Of a DNA stretch of 64,000 bases, positions 16,858 to 24,808 are shown piece after piece. Both the position numbers and the translations under genes were made by a program. The stretch's first letter is position 1; each line of letters begins with the position of its first letter. Below the pieces are notes generated by a model. The model had not been told where the DNA came from. It did no database searches and saw only the letters and a program-made list of their open reading frames with translations. Origin of the DNA: Catenuloplanes niger. GTDB lineage: Bacteria; Actinomycetota; Actinomycetes; Mycobacteriales; Micromonosporaceae. Location: the NCBI RefSeq assembly GCF_031458255.1, contig NZ_JAVDYC010000001.1, positions 5,155,001 to 5,219,000 on the forward strand, in the 5' to 3' direction.

Positions 16858-17586
16858 GTGACGCACGGGATCGAGGTCGGCAGGGTCGCCGCACTGTGGC
16901 GCTACCCGGTCAAGTCGATGGCCGCGGAGCCGCTGGACCGCGCGGACCTCGGGTGGTTCGGCCTGGCCGGCGACCGCCGCTGGGCGTTCGTCCGGGACCT
17001 GCCCGCGCGTAACGGTTTCCCGTGGCTGACCATCCGGCAGCGGCCGGACCTGCTGCACTACCGCCCGTGGCTGACCGAGCCGGACCGGCCGGACGCGTCG
17101 CCGGTGCAGGTCACCACGCCGTCCGGGGAGAAGCTCGACGTGGACGACCCGGTGCTCGCGGCCGAGCTGGGCGACGGCGTCCGGGTGATGAAGGTCGACC
17201 GCGGCCTGTTCGACTCCGCGCCGCTCAGCGTGCTCAGCACCCAGTCGGTCGACGCCCTGTCCCGGCTGCTCGACGACGCCGAGGTCGACCCGCTGCGGTT
17301 CCGGCCGAACCTGCTGATCGAGGCCGGGGACACCGCGCCCGCGTTCCCGGAGGAGGCGTGGATCGGCGCGACGCTCACCGTCGGCGGCGCCCGCCTGCAC
17401 CTGGACCGCCGGGACAAACGCTGCATGATCGTGAACGTGGATCCGGTGACCGGGCGCCGCGACCCGGGCATCCTGCGCGCGATCGCCGGGCAGCGCGACG
17501 TGTGCTTCGGCGTCTACGCCTCGCCGGTCGAGCCCGGCCCGGTGGCGGTCGGCGACCCGGTGGTGCTGACCGTTCCGGAACGGTAG
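16858..17586 (+). CDS. MOSC domain protein
   Basis: The 242-residue protein has an N-terminal MOSC beta-barrel (ALWRYPVKSMAAEPLDRADLGWFGLAGDRRWAFV) and a C-terminal MOSC domain (LRFRPNLLIEAG, EEAWIGATLTVGGARLHL, KRCMIVNVDP). The conserved Cys in KRCMIVN is the residue proposed to carry sulfur or bind the molybdenum cofactor in this family. Relatives include YcbX/YiiM and mARC-type reductases that act on N-hydroxylated compounds; a specific substrate cannot be assigned. GTG 16858 is preferred because GGGTGGGG precedes it by 5 bases; the frame is open from 16822. Confidence 0.85.
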   Translation: MTHGIEVGRVAALWRYPVKSMAAEPLDRADLGWFGLAGDRRWAFVRDLPARNGFPWLTIRQRPDLLHYRPWLTEPDRPDASPVQVTTPSGEKLDVDDPVLAAELGDGVRVMKVDRGLFDSAPLSVLSTQSVDALSRLLDDAEVDPLRFRPNLLIEAGDTAPAFPEEAWIGATLTVGGARLHLDRRDKRCMIVNVDPVTGRRDPGILRAIAGQRDVCFGVYASPVEPGPVAVGDPVVLTVPER

Positions 17587-17633
17587 GGCCAGCAGGATGG
17601 CCCCGGCCGCCACGACTTGGCAGAGTCGGCGGC

Positions 17634-18242
17634 GTGACTCATCCCCGGTACATCGCCGCGCTCTCGCTCGGCGTCGCGTTGCTCGCGGTCATGGTGTCGA
17701 ACCTGGTCTGGGACGACACCGGCCGCCCCTGGGCGAACGCGATCCTGATCCCGGCCGCGCTGATCGCCGCGTCCGGTGTGGTGTTGCTGACCCGGGGCCG
17801 CGGCGTCGCGTTCCTCGGCTACCTGGTGCTCTGCGCCGGCCTGATCATCGGTACGGTCGGCGTGCTGCTGATCGCGAAGCGGATGGGCTGGGGCTGGCCG
17901 CTGATGGTCACGCTGCCCTGCCTCGCGGTCGCCGGCACCTACCTCTGGGCGCCGGGCCACCCGGTCGCCCGCGCGCTGCACCGCACGGTCGCCGGCCTGG
18001 CGTTGCTCGGCGCCACCGTCGGCCCCGCGTTCTTCGCGTTCCGCGCGGACCTGCCCGGCTGGCCGGAGCGCTGGTGGGCGCTGTACATGATCGCGGCCGG
18101 CGCGGTGGTGCTGGGCAACGCGCTGGAGCTGACCCGGCACCGGATCGGCTACCGCCTGCAGGGTGCGACGCTGCTGGGCGGCCCCGCGCTGGTCACGGTG
18201 CTGCTCGGCGTCCGGTTCCTGACCGGGGCGCTGCCGCTGTAG
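17634..18242 (+). CDS. Polytopic membrane protein, unknown function
   Basis: About 202 residues with six predicted membrane segments (SLGVALLAVMVSNLVW, ILIPAALIAASGVVLL, FLGYLVLCAGLIIGTVGVLLI, LMVTLPCLAVAGTYLW, VAGLALLGATVGPAFFAF, WALYMIAAGAVVLGNALEL) and a last hydrophobic stretch near the C-terminus. It starts at GTG 17634, 47 bases after the MOSC gene, so co-transcription is possible. I recognise no family motif; conserved Trp/Pro in the loops suggest a folded integral membrane protein rather than a shadow frame. Confidence 0.68.
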   Translation: MTHPRYIAALSLGVALLAVMVSNLVWDDTGRPWANAILIPAALIAASGVVLLTRGRGVAFLGYLVLCAGLIIGTVGVLLIAKRMGWGWPLMVTLPCLAVAGTYLWAPGHPVARALHRTVAGLALLGATVGPAFFAFRADLPGWPERWWALYMIAAGAVVLGNALELTRHRIGYRLQGATLLGGPALVTVLLGVRFLTGALPL

Positions 18243-18264
18243 GACAGCGCCCCGGCCGGGCCGG

Positions 18265-20802
18265 TCAGAAGGCGCAGGCGATGACCAGATCGGGGGTACG
18301 GTCCGGCAGCCGGTCCAGCTTCGCGATGTGCGCGGCGGCCCGCAGGTCGCCCTCGACCAGCGCGAGCCGGTCCAGCACGTCCGCCGGGCCGAGCGCCTCG
18401 GCCAGCGGGACCTCCGCCTTCATCGACAGCTTGCGCTCCGACTTCGCGCGCCGCACCTGGGACAGCGCGTCACCGGCCAGCCGGAGCAGCGCCGGGTCGC
18501 CGTCGGCCGGCAGTTCGTGCACGGTCGGCCACGGCGCGCGGTGCACCGAACCGTACCGCCACCAGGACCACGCCTCCTCGGTCGCGTACGGCAGGAACGG
18601 CGCGAACAGGCGCAGCTGCACCTCGAGCGCGATGGCGAGCGCGGCCCGGGCGGAGACCGCGGCCGGCCCGTCCCCGTACGCGCGCTCCTTGACCAGCTCG
18701 ATGTAGTCGTCGCAGAACGTCCAGAAGAACGTCTCCGCCGCGGTCAGCGCACCCGTGTGGTCGTAGCCGTCCAGCGCGTCCGTGGCGGTCCGGACCACGG
18801 CCGACAGCGCGGTCAGCATCGCCCGGTCCAGCGGCTGGTCCGGCGTCTCCCGCGGCGCGCCGGCCGCGCCCAGCCCGAGCACGAACTTGGACGCGTTCAG
18901 GATCTTCGTCGCCAGCCGCCGGCCGACCTTGATCTGGCCGGGGTCGAACGCGAGGTCGGTGCCGGGCCGCCCGCTGGCCGCCCAGTACCGCACCGCGTCC
19001 GAGCCGTGCTGTTCGAGCAGCGCGATCGGGGTGACCACGTTCCCCTTCGACTTGGACATCTTCTTGCGGTCCGGGTCCAGGATCCAGCCGGAGAGGACGG
19101 TGTCCCGCCAGGGCAGCACGCCGTGCTCCAGGTGCGACCGGACGACCGAGGAGAACAGCCAGGTCCGGATGATCTCCTGACCCTGCGGCCGCAGGTCCAT
19201 CGGGAAGACCCGGGCGAACAGGTCCTCGTCCCGCATCCAGCCGCCGACGATCTGCGGCGTCAGCGAGGACGTCGCCCAGGTGTCCATCACGTCCGGATCC
19301 GCCACGAAGCCACCCGCGCGTCCACGGTGAACTTCGACATAACCGGGCGGACACTCGGAAGAGGGATCAATCGGCAACGCGGACTCGTCCGGTGTGAGAG
19401 GGTTGTCGTAATCCGGCTCGCCAGCGTTGTCGAGCCGGTACCAGACCGGGACCGGCACGCCGAAGAACCGCTGCCGGCTGATCAGCCAGTCCCCGGTCAG
19501 GCCGCCCACCCAGTGCTCGTAGCGGTGGCGCATGTGGCCCGGCACCCAGTTCAGCTCGCGCCCGCGGGCCAGCAGCTCGTCGCGCAGCCGCGCGTCCCGG
19601 CCGCCGTTGCGGACGTACCACTGCCGGGTCGCGACGATCTCCAGCGGTGACTCGCCGTTCTCGTAGAACTTGACCGGGTGGGTGATCGGCCGCGGCTCGC
19701 CGACCATCTCGCCGGACTCCGTCAGCAGCCGGACGATCTCCTTGCGCGCCGCGTTGACGGTCAGGCCCGCCAGCTCGCCGTACGGCTCCCGGTCGAGGCC
19801 GTCGGGCAGCAGCCGGCCGTCACGGCCGATCACGACGCGCGTGTCCAGCCGCAGCTCACGCCACCAGGTGACGTCCGTCAGGTCGCCGAACGTGCAGACC
19901 ATCGCGATGCCGGTGCCCTTGTCCGGCGCGGCCAGCGGGTGCGCGTGCACCGGGACCTCGACGCCGAACAGCGGCGTGGTGACCGTGCCGCCGACCAGGT
20001 CGCGGTACCGGTCGTCGTCCGGGTGGCAGACCAGCGCGACGCACGCGGGCAGCAACTCCGGGCGCGTCGTGTCGATCAGGACGTCGCGCGGACCGTGAAA
20101 GACCAGCCGATGGTACGCACCCGGCCGCTCCCGGTCCTCCAGCTCCGCCTGCGCGACCGCGGTGCGGAACCCGACGTCCCACAGCGTCGGCGCGTCCGCC
20201 GTGTAGGCCTCGCCCCGGCGCAGGTTGCGCAGGAACGCGCGCTGCGACGCGGCCCGCGCCGCCTCGCCGATCGTGGTGTATGTCAGCGACCAGTCGACGG
20301 ACAGCCCGAGCCGCCGCCAGAGCGCCTCGAACTCCTGCTCGTCCTCCGCGGTCAGCGACGCGCACAGCTCCACGAAGTTGCGCCGCGAGATCGAGACCGG
20401 GTGCTTGCGGGCCTCCGCGGGGATCGGCCGGGCCGGCGGCGTCCACGCCGGGTCGTAGGGCAGCGCCGGGTCGCACCGGACCCCGAACACGTTCTGCACC
20501 CGGCGCTCGGTGGGCAGCCCGTTGTCGTCCCAGCCCATCGGGTAGAAGACGGTCTTGCCGCGCATGCGCTGGAACCGCGCGACCGTGTCGGTGTGCGTGT
20601 ACGAGAAGACGTGGCCCATGTGCAGCTCGCCGGATACGGTCGGCGGAGGCGTGTCGATCGCGTACACGTCGGCGCGGTCCCTGGACCGGTCGAACGCGTA
20701 CGTCCCCTCCTCCTGCCAGCGGCGCGACCAGGTGTCCTCGAGCCCGTCCAGCGACGGTCGCTCGGGGACGCCGGCGCGTGCGAAACGCTCCGTGTCCGTC
20801 AT
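18265..20802 (-). CDS. valS: Valyl-tRNA synthetase
   Basis: The 845-residue class I synthetase has TPPPTVSGELHMGHVFSY (HIGH-type HMGH signature) near residue 55 and MGWDDNGLPTERRVQN. An editing (CP1) domain occupies roughly residues 200-380, and KKMSKSKGNVVTPIALL (KMSKS) lies near residue 590. The anticodon-binding helical domain follows (FFWTFCDDYIELVKERAYG). The usual Val-tRNA coiled-coil C-terminus is short (VRRAKSERKLSMKAEVPLAEAL). It charges tRNA-Val in the cytoplasm. A folC gene often follows valS in actinobacteria, but here the next genes belong to other units. Confidence 0.95.
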   Translation of the reverse strand: MTDTERFARAGVPERPSLDGLEDTWSRRWQEEGTYAFDRSRDRADVYAIDTPPPTVSGELHMGHVFSYTHTDTVARFQRMRGKTVFYPMGWDDNGLPTERRVQNVFGVRCDPALPYDPAWTPPARPIPAEARKHPVSISRRNFVELCASLTAEDEQEFEALWRRLGLSVDWSLTYTTIGEAARAASQRAFLRNLRRGEAYTADAPTLWDVGFRTAVAQAELEDRERPGAYHRLVFHGPRDVLIDTTRPELLPACVALVCHPDDDRYRDLVGGTVTTPLFGVEVPVHAHPLAAPDKGTGIAMVCTFGDLTDVTWWRELRLDTRVVIGRDGRLLPDGLDREPYGELAGLTVNAARKEIVRLLTESGEMVGEPRPITHPVKFYENGESPLEIVATRQWYVRNGGRDARLRDELLARGRELNWVPGHMRHRYEHWVGGLTGDWLISRQRFFGVPVPVWYRLDNAGEPDYDNPLTPDESALPIDPSSECPPGYVEVHRGRAGGFVADPDVMDTWATSSLTPQIVGGWMRDEDLFARVFPMDLRPQGQEIIRTWLFSSVVRSHLEHGVLPWRDTVLSGWILDPDRKKMSKSKGNVVTPIALLEQHGSDAVRYWAASGRPGTDLAFDPGQIKVGRRLATKILNASKFVLGLGAAGAPRETPDQPLDRAMLTALSAVVRTATDALDGYDHTGALTAAETFFWTFCDDYIELVKERAYGDGPAAVSARAALAIALEVQLRLFAPFLPYATEEAWSWWRYGSVHRAPWPTVHELPADGDPALLRLAGDALSQVRRAKSERKLSMKAEVPLAEALGPADVLDRLALVEGDLRAAAHIAKLDRLPDRTPDLVIACAF

Positions 20803-20858
20803 GCGCCAAGGGTACGGCCGGCCGCCGCCGGACCCCAGCGGATTTGGTGACGTGCCGG

Positions 20859-21440
20859 TCAGCTCGCGGCGGACAGGTCCCGCACCACCGGGTCACCCAC
20901 CGGCGCCGCCGGGAACCAGAAGACCACGATGGACGGATCGCCGCTCCACGGCCACAGCCGGGCGTCGTGCAACTCGCCGTCGACCCGGCCGCTGATCCGG
21001 TCCGCGCGGCCCACGTGATAGCCGAAGACCGCGCCCGTCTCGCCCGGCACGGTGAACACGTGGAAGCCCGGCGCGCGATCCGACACCGCCTCGTCCTGCA
21101 CGACGAACGACGCGCCCATCGCCCAGCCGGTCCGCAACCGCAACCGGCCGGCACCGGCCGGCTCCAGCGTGAAGGCCCGGCCGTCCGCGGCGCCGGTGCG
21201 GATCATGACGTCGGCGGCCGGGGTGGCGGCCACGACCGTCGGGGGCGGCGCCGGCGACCGGTACAGCACCGGCACCGCGGCGCCCACGGCCAGGACCGCC
21301 GCGACCGCGCCCGCCACCGTCAGGCGGCGGCGCCGGCGCAGTCGCCGTCCCTTCGCGACGATCACGCCGAGGTCCAGCGATCCCGCCGCCGCCCCGAGCG
21401 GCTCGCGCAACTCCCGGCGCAGGGCCTCCAGGTCCGTCAC
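20859..21440 (-). CDS. Probable anti-sigma factor, membrane-anchored
   Basis: This 193-residue protein has a short cytoplasmic N-terminus (DLEALRRELREPLGAAAGSLDLGVIVAKGRRL), an Arg cluster, one transmembrane helix (LTVAGAVAAVLAVGAAVPVLY), and an extracytoplasmic domain rich in Gly, Arg and aromatic residues. No HxxxCxxC zinc motif is present. Its GTG overlaps the sigma-factor stop by 4 bp (GTGA), the typical sigma/anti-sigma arrangement, which is the main reason for the call. The external domain may sense a cell-envelope signal. Confidence 0.65.
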   Translation of the reverse strand: MTDLEALRRELREPLGAAAGSLDLGVIVAKGRRLRRRRRLTVAGAVAAVLAVGAAVPVLYRSPAPPPTVVAATPAADVMIRTGAADGRAFTLEPAGAGRLRLRTGWAMGASFVVQDEAVSDRAPGFHVFTVPGETGAVFGYHVGRADRISGRVDGELHDARLWPWSGDPSIVVFWFPAAPVGDPVVRDLSAAS

Positions 21441-21946
21441 GACAGCCCTCCCTTCAGTGCGGGCTCGCCGATCCGCGAGCGCAGCTTCTGCAGCGCCCGC
21501 GCGTTCATGCTCTTCACGGCGCCGACCGTGATGCCCAGCTCCTCCGCGACCACGACCTCGGTCAGGTCGAAGTAGTGCCGGAGCACGATCACCGCCCGTT
21601 CCCGCGGCGTGAGCAGCGCCAACGCGTCGGCCAGCCAGCGGCGCCGGGTCACCTCGCCCGCCACGTCCGTGGCGTCCGGCCGGTCGGGCAACTCCGCGGT
21701 GGCGTACTCCCGGATCGGCCGCCGCCAGCCGTCCCGGACGTGATTGACCAGGACCGCCCGAGCGTACGCGTACGGGTCCTGGCGCCGGATCCGCCGCCAC
21801 GCCGCATACGTGCGGACCAGCGCGGTCTGCGCCGCGTCCTCGGCCCGGTGCCGGTCGCCGGTGAGCAGGAAGGCCGCGTGCAGCAGCCGCCCCGACGCGC
21901 CCTGGGCGAACTCGGCGAACTCCCGGTCTCCCCGTCCCACCGTCAC
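21437..21946 (-). CDS. SigE-family ECF RNA polymerase sigma factor
   Basis: About 169 residues. Region 2 reads FAEFAQGASGRLLHAAFLLTGDRHRAEDAAQTALVRTYAAWRRI, the SigE-family form of the region that contacts core RNA polymerase and the -10. Region 4 reads ALALLTPRERAVIVLRHYFDLTEVVVAEELGITVGAVKSMNARALQKLR, a helix-turn-helix for the -35. GTG 21946 is chosen for normal family length; the frame stays open to 22003. It is followed immediately by the anti-sigma gene. The target promoters were not found in this window. Confidence 0.88.
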   Translation of the reverse strand: MTVGRGDREFAEFAQGASGRLLHAAFLLTGDRHRAEDAAQTALVRTYAAWRRIRRQDPYAYARAVLVNHVRDGWRRPIREYATAELPDRPDATDVAGEVTRRRWLADALALLTPRERAVIVLRHYFDLTEVVVAEELGITVGAVKSMNARALQKLRSRIGEPALKGGLS

Positions 21947-22066
21947 CCCCTTCGTCGCTGCCCATGACGGACGAGCCCGGCGAAAGGTTGCCGGTTCCGC
22001 CACTCAACTTTCGCGATCTGCCGACCGTCAACCGGGCAGCACAACAGGACGACGGGAGTATCGCTC

Positions 22067-22831
22067 GTGTGGAGAAAGACGCTGGTCACGGCGCTGTGCG
22101 CGATATCGGTGAGCGGCTGCGCGACCGCGGTGCCGGCGGCGCCCCCGTTCTCGCCGGCGCCCCCGTTCTCGCCGGCGCCGGTCGCGACCGTTCCGCTGCC
22201 GCTGCCGTCGGAGCTGGAGGAACCACCGGAGATCACCTTCCCCGGTGACGGGCCCGGCCGCTGGCGGACCGCCGACGGTCCCGGCGAGACCGCCGGCCGC
22301 GCCGGGACGCTGCTGCGCTACCGGATCTCGGTCGAGGAGGGCATCGAGGGCGTCACCCCGGAGCAGTTCGCGGACGAGGTCGCCGCCGTGCTCGCCGACG
22401 ACCGCAGCTGGATCACCGGCGGCCGGTGGCGGCTGCGGCGGGCCGGGCCGGCGGACCGTCCGGACTTCACGGTCTTCCTGGCCACGCCCGGCACCCGCGA
22501 CCGGCTCTGCGCGATGGGCGCCGACCGCTACACGTCCTGCCGCAACGGCGACAGCGTGGTGCTCAACATCGCCCGCTGGACCCACGGCGTCCCGCACTGG
22601 CGTGAGCCGCTCGCCGAGTACCGCGCCTACCTGATCAACCACGAGATCGGGCACCGGCTCTTCCAGGGGCACGAGCTCTGCCCGGAGCCCGGCGGGCCGG
22701 CGCCGGTCATGCAGCAGCAGACGCTCGGCCTGCACGGCTGCACCCCCAACGCCTGGCCCTACCCCAACGGCCGCGACCGCCTGGCCGGCCCCTCCGGCGC
22801 CTACGACGACCCGCTCCCGACCGACCGCTAG
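22067..22831 (+). CDS. DUF3152 metalloprotease-like lipoprotein
   Basis: A 254-residue secreted protein has a lipobox-like SVSGC and a Pro-rich linker that contains a duplicated PPFSPA. Its C-terminal domain has the DUF3152 features: RYRISVEEGIEGVTPEQFADEVAAVLADDRSW, TVFLATPGTRDRLCAMG, and the zinc-type helix LINHEIGHRLFQGHELC followed by VMQQQTLGLHGCTPNAWPYP. HExxH with a later His is a metallopeptidase signature; activity has not, to my knowledge, been shown for the family. GTG 22067 follows GGGAGTATC. It is divergent from the sigma factor, which may control it. Confidence 0.82.
   Translation: MWRKTLVTALCAISVSGCATAVPAAPPFSPAPPFSPAPVATVPLPLPSELEEPPEITFPGDGPGRWRTADGPGETAGRAGTLLRYRISVEEGIEGVTPEQFADEVAAVLADDRSWITGGRWRLRRAGPADRPDFTVFLATPGTRDRLCAMGADRYTSCRNGDSVVLNIARWTHGVPHWREPLAEYRAYLINHEIGHRLFQGHELCPEPGGPAPVMQQQTLGLHGCTPNAWPYPNGRDRLAGPSGAYDDPLPTDR
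22141..22176 (+). repeat. 18-bp tandem duplication in the DUF3152 linker
   Basis: The unit GCCCCCGTTCTCGCCGGC is repeated exactly at 22141-22158 and 22159-22176, encoding two APPFSP units in the spacer between lipobox and catalytic-type domain. Confidence 0.9.
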
Positions 22832-22852
22832 AGCGGGTCGACCGAGCCCTGC

Positions 22853-22914
22853 ATCGACGTGGACGGCCGGGCTGCGGCTCCTGGGCCGCGCCCCGCTCCG
22901 ACCCCCACGTCGAT
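22853..22914. terminator. Inverted repeat between convergent DUF3152 and ABC genes
   Basis: ATCGACGTGG (22853-22862) is complementary to CCACGTCGAT (22905-22914), enclosing a GC-rich stretch that can fold further. It fills the convergent gap and probably ends both transcripts. Confidence 0.5.
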
Positions 22915-22921
22915 ACCGGGC

Positions 22922-24808
22922 CTAGATGAGGGACTCGCGCCACTGCTGGTGGAGGGCGGCGTAGCGGCCGCCGGCGTGGATCAGGGCGGCGGGCGGGCCG
23001 TCCTCGATGACGCGGCCCTCGTGCAGGACCAGAACCCGGTCGGCGATCTCCACGGTGGAGAGCCGGTGCGCGATGACCAGCGCCGTGCGGTCGGCGAGGA
23101 TGGTCCGCAGCGCGCGCTGGACCAGGCGTTCGCTCGGCACGTCCAGCGCGGACGTGGCCTCGTCGAGGATCAGCACCGCGGGATCGGCGAGGAACGCGCG
23201 GGCGAACGCGACCAGCTGCCGCTGACCGGCGGAGAGCCGGCCGCCGCGCTTGTGCACGTCGGTGTCGTACCCGTCGGGGAGCCGGCGGATGAACGCGTCG
23301 GCGCCGACGGTGGCGGCGGCGGCGCGGATCTCGTCGTCGGTGGCGTCCGGGCGGCCGAACCGGATGTTGTCCGCGATCGTGCCGGAGAAGATGTGGTTCT
23401 CCTGGGTGACCATCACGACCGCGCGGCGCAGCTGGGCGTCGGTGAGGTCGCGCAGGTCGACGCCGTCCAGCCGGACCGTGCCGCCGGTCGGGTCGTAGAA
23501 CCGCCCGACCAGCTTCGCGATCGTGGACTTGCCGGCGCCGGTCGCGCCGACCAGCGCCACGGTCTCGCCGGGCGCGAGCCCGACGTCCAGCGCGGGAAGC
23601 ACCACCTTGCCCGGCCGGTACGCGAACTCGACGCCGCGCAGTTCGACGCGGCCGGGCGGACGCCCGGGCGGCAGCGGGTGCGGGTGGTCCGGCTCCGGCA
23701 CGGACGGCTTCTCGTCGAGCACCGCGGCCAGCTTCTCCAGCGCCGCGGTCGCGGACTGCAACGCGTTGTAGAACTGGCTCAGCTCCTGCATCGGCTCGAA
23801 GAACCGGCGCAGGTAGAGCAGGAACGCGGCCAGCACGCCGACGTCGGTCTGCCCGCGCATCACCTGCCAGCCGCCGTAGGTGAGCAGCACCGCGATCGTC
23901 ACGTTCCCGATCAGCTTGATCACCGGTGAGTAGATCGCGATCAGCCGGTACGCGTGCAGCGTGGCCCGGCGGTTCTCGTCGTTGATCCCGGCGAAGATCT
24001 CCTGGTTGCGCGGCTCACGGCGGAACGCGTGCACGGCCCGGATGCCGCCGAGCGACTCGCCGAACCAGACGATCAGCAGCGTGACCGCCTCGCGGCTGCG
24101 CCGGTAGGCCAGCGACGACGCGCGCGCGAACCACCGCGAGATGAGCAGCAGGAACGGGAACGACAGCAGCGTGACCAGGGCCAGCGGCACGTCCAGCCAG
24201 AGCAGGATGCCGGCCACCGACAGCACCGAGAGACCGGCCAGCACCAGGTCGTTGATGCCGCCGTCGAAGAGCTCCGCGATCGAGTCCATGTCGCTGGTCA
24301 GCCGCGCCACCATCCGGCCGGACGTGTACCGCTCGTGGAAACCGACGCTGAGCCGCTGGAACGTGTCGTACACGCGTTGCCGCAGGTCGTACAGCACGGA
24401 CTGGCCGATTCGCGCGGAGAGCAGCAGGAACGCGCGCTTCGTGGCGTACTCGATCAGCGCGGCGCACAGGAACGCGGTGCCGAGGACCATCAGCGGGCGG
24501 ATGTCACGGTCGGTGGCCAGCGGCGGGATGCCCCAGTCGATGATCAGCATGACCAGGAACGGGCCGGCCATACCGGCCGCGTTCTGCAGCAACAGCAGCG
24601 CGACGGTGACGCCGAGCATGCCCCGGTGCGGGCGCAGCAGGTCACCGAGCAGGCGCCGGCTGCGGGACCGCAGCCGCAGCACCGCGCGTTCGTCCGGGGC
24701 CTCGGCCGCGGCCCGCTCCGCGTCCTCCTCGACGGCCCGGCCGCGCCAGGCCCGGCGGTCGGCGGGCCCGCCGACGCGGGCCCCGTCGGCGCCGACGCTG
24801 CCGCTCAT
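22922..24808 (-). CDS. ABC exporter half-transporter B (catalytically canonical Walker B)
   Basis: A fused membrane-NBD protein of about 628 residues. Six transmembrane segments (residues about 60-350) are followed by the ATPase: Walker A VGATGAGKSTIAKL, Q-loop MVTQENHIFSG, signature LSAGQ, Walker B VLILDEATSALD and H-loop IAHRLS. The signature is LSAGQ rather than LSGGQ. Together with the partner half (complement 24805-26589) this gives one consensus and one degenerate ATP site, as in BmrC/D-type heterodimeric multidrug exporters. Its ATG overlaps the partner stop by 4 bp. Substrate unknown; lipids or drugs are typical. Confidence 0.92.
   Translation of the reverse strand: MSGSVGADGARVGGPADRRAWRGRAVEEDAERAAAEAPDERAVLRLRSRSRRLLGDLLRPHRGMLGVTVALLLLQNAAGMAGPFLVMLIIDWGIPPLATDRDIRPLMVLGTAFLCAALIEYATKRAFLLLSARIGQSVLYDLRQRVYDTFQRLSVGFHERYTSGRMVARLTSDMDSIAELFDGGINDLVLAGLSVLSVAGILLWLDVPLALVTLLSFPFLLLISRWFARASSLAYRRSREAVTLLIVWFGESLGGIRAVHAFRREPRNQEIFAGINDENRRATLHAYRLIAIYSPVIKLIGNVTIAVLLTYGGWQVMRGQTDVGVLAAFLLYLRRFFEPMQELSQFYNALQSATAALEKLAAVLDEKPSVPEPDHPHPLPPGRPPGRVELRGVEFAYRPGKVVLPALDVGLAPGETVALVGATGAGKSTIAKLVGRFYDPTGGTVRLDGVDLRDLTDAQLRRAVVMVTQENHIFSGTIADNIRFGRPDATDDEIRAAAATVGADAFIRRLPDGYDTDVHKRGGRLSAGQRQLVAFARAFLADPAVLILDEATSALDVPSERLVQRALRTILADRTALVIAHRLSTVEIADRVLVLHEGRVIEDGPPAALIHAGGRYAALHQQWRESLI

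Noticed and set aside
21947-22066. ECF-type promoter for autoregulation of the SigE-family sigma factor
   Set aside because: GGAACC (minus strand, 21993-21998) and CGTCCG (21968-21973) are 19 bases apart, longer than the usual ECF spacing, so the match is weak.
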